DNA of 64,000 nt, taken from NCBI GenBank assembly GCA_030159075.1, contig BROG01000073.1, positions 690,001 through 754,000 of the forward strand, in the 5' to 3' direction. The translations under genes were made by a program, and so were the position numbers. The stretch's first letter is position 1. Each line of letters starts with the position of its first letter. Below the pieces are notes generated by a model. The model was not told where the DNA came from. It did not search any database and saw nothing but the letters and a program-made list of their open reading frames with translations. This document shows, in pieces, positions 63,806 through 64,000 of this stretch. The stretch comes from Atrina japonica. Its lineage: Eukaryota; Mollusca; Bivalvia; Pterioida; Pinnidae.

Positions 63806-64000
63806 TTCAGTATGCACCTTGGGGTATTTTTTACCTACAGTCATATCTATTAACATTGCATCAATGCGAACTTGACCGTTACGACAATCAGTGTAAACTT
63901 ATTTCTGTTCCAGTAGGCTACTATTTGGTAGACTGTCTACGAAAGGTACGCGTATTTGGGCTACTGATTAGTGGTATAATGGTTTTTCAAATGATGTGCA
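63806..64000. other. Window end, nothing recognised
   Basis: Single-copy DNA without a supported gene. Confidence 0.4.

Overview
The window is animal nuclear DNA, most likely from a mollusc and probably a bivalve. It is AT-rich, its genes are split by long introns with GT/AG borders, and it contains a tRNA-derived SINE, TA-flanked MITEs and dispersed repeats of a style I associate with bivalve genomes. The mollusc call rests on memory of repeat style and is not proven by the genes.

Two protein genes are supported. On the + strand, six exons (6694-40950) encode the C-terminal 221 residues of UTP6, a HAT-repeat subunit of the small-subunit processome that matures 18S rRNA. The N-terminal part (about 375 residues in human) was not found and probably lies left of the window. 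On the - strand, seven exons (58076 down to 47140) encode a complete kelch-like protein of 628 residues with BTB, BACK and six kelch repeats, probably a substrate adaptor for a Cullin-3 ubiquitin ligase. The genes converge, with about 6.2 kb between their stop codons. They have no evident functional link. A weak candidate first exon on the + strand near 60939 may face the kelch-like gene head to head.

By layout, 1-6693 is upstream UTP6 intron (or intergenic) full of tandem arrays. 6694-40950 holds the UTP6 exons separated by introns of 1.4-10.3 kb. 40951-47139 is the UTP6 3'UTR, MITEs and arrays. 47140-58076 is the kelch-like gene. 58077-64000 is its upstream region, with a MULE-like element, a 1-kb TIR element, palindromic DNA and a GA tract.

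The dominant feature is tandem repetition: about 25 minisatellites, mostly with different unit sequences, cover about one third of the window by my boundary estimates. Two of them derive visibly from kelch-like exon ends and carry extra copies of that gene's own splice sites. A third is about 20 copies of what reads as a complete 3' splice site. A second theme is a family of TIR elements with CAGGG ends and 5-bp target duplications. Two of these elements share a fossil terminal exon.
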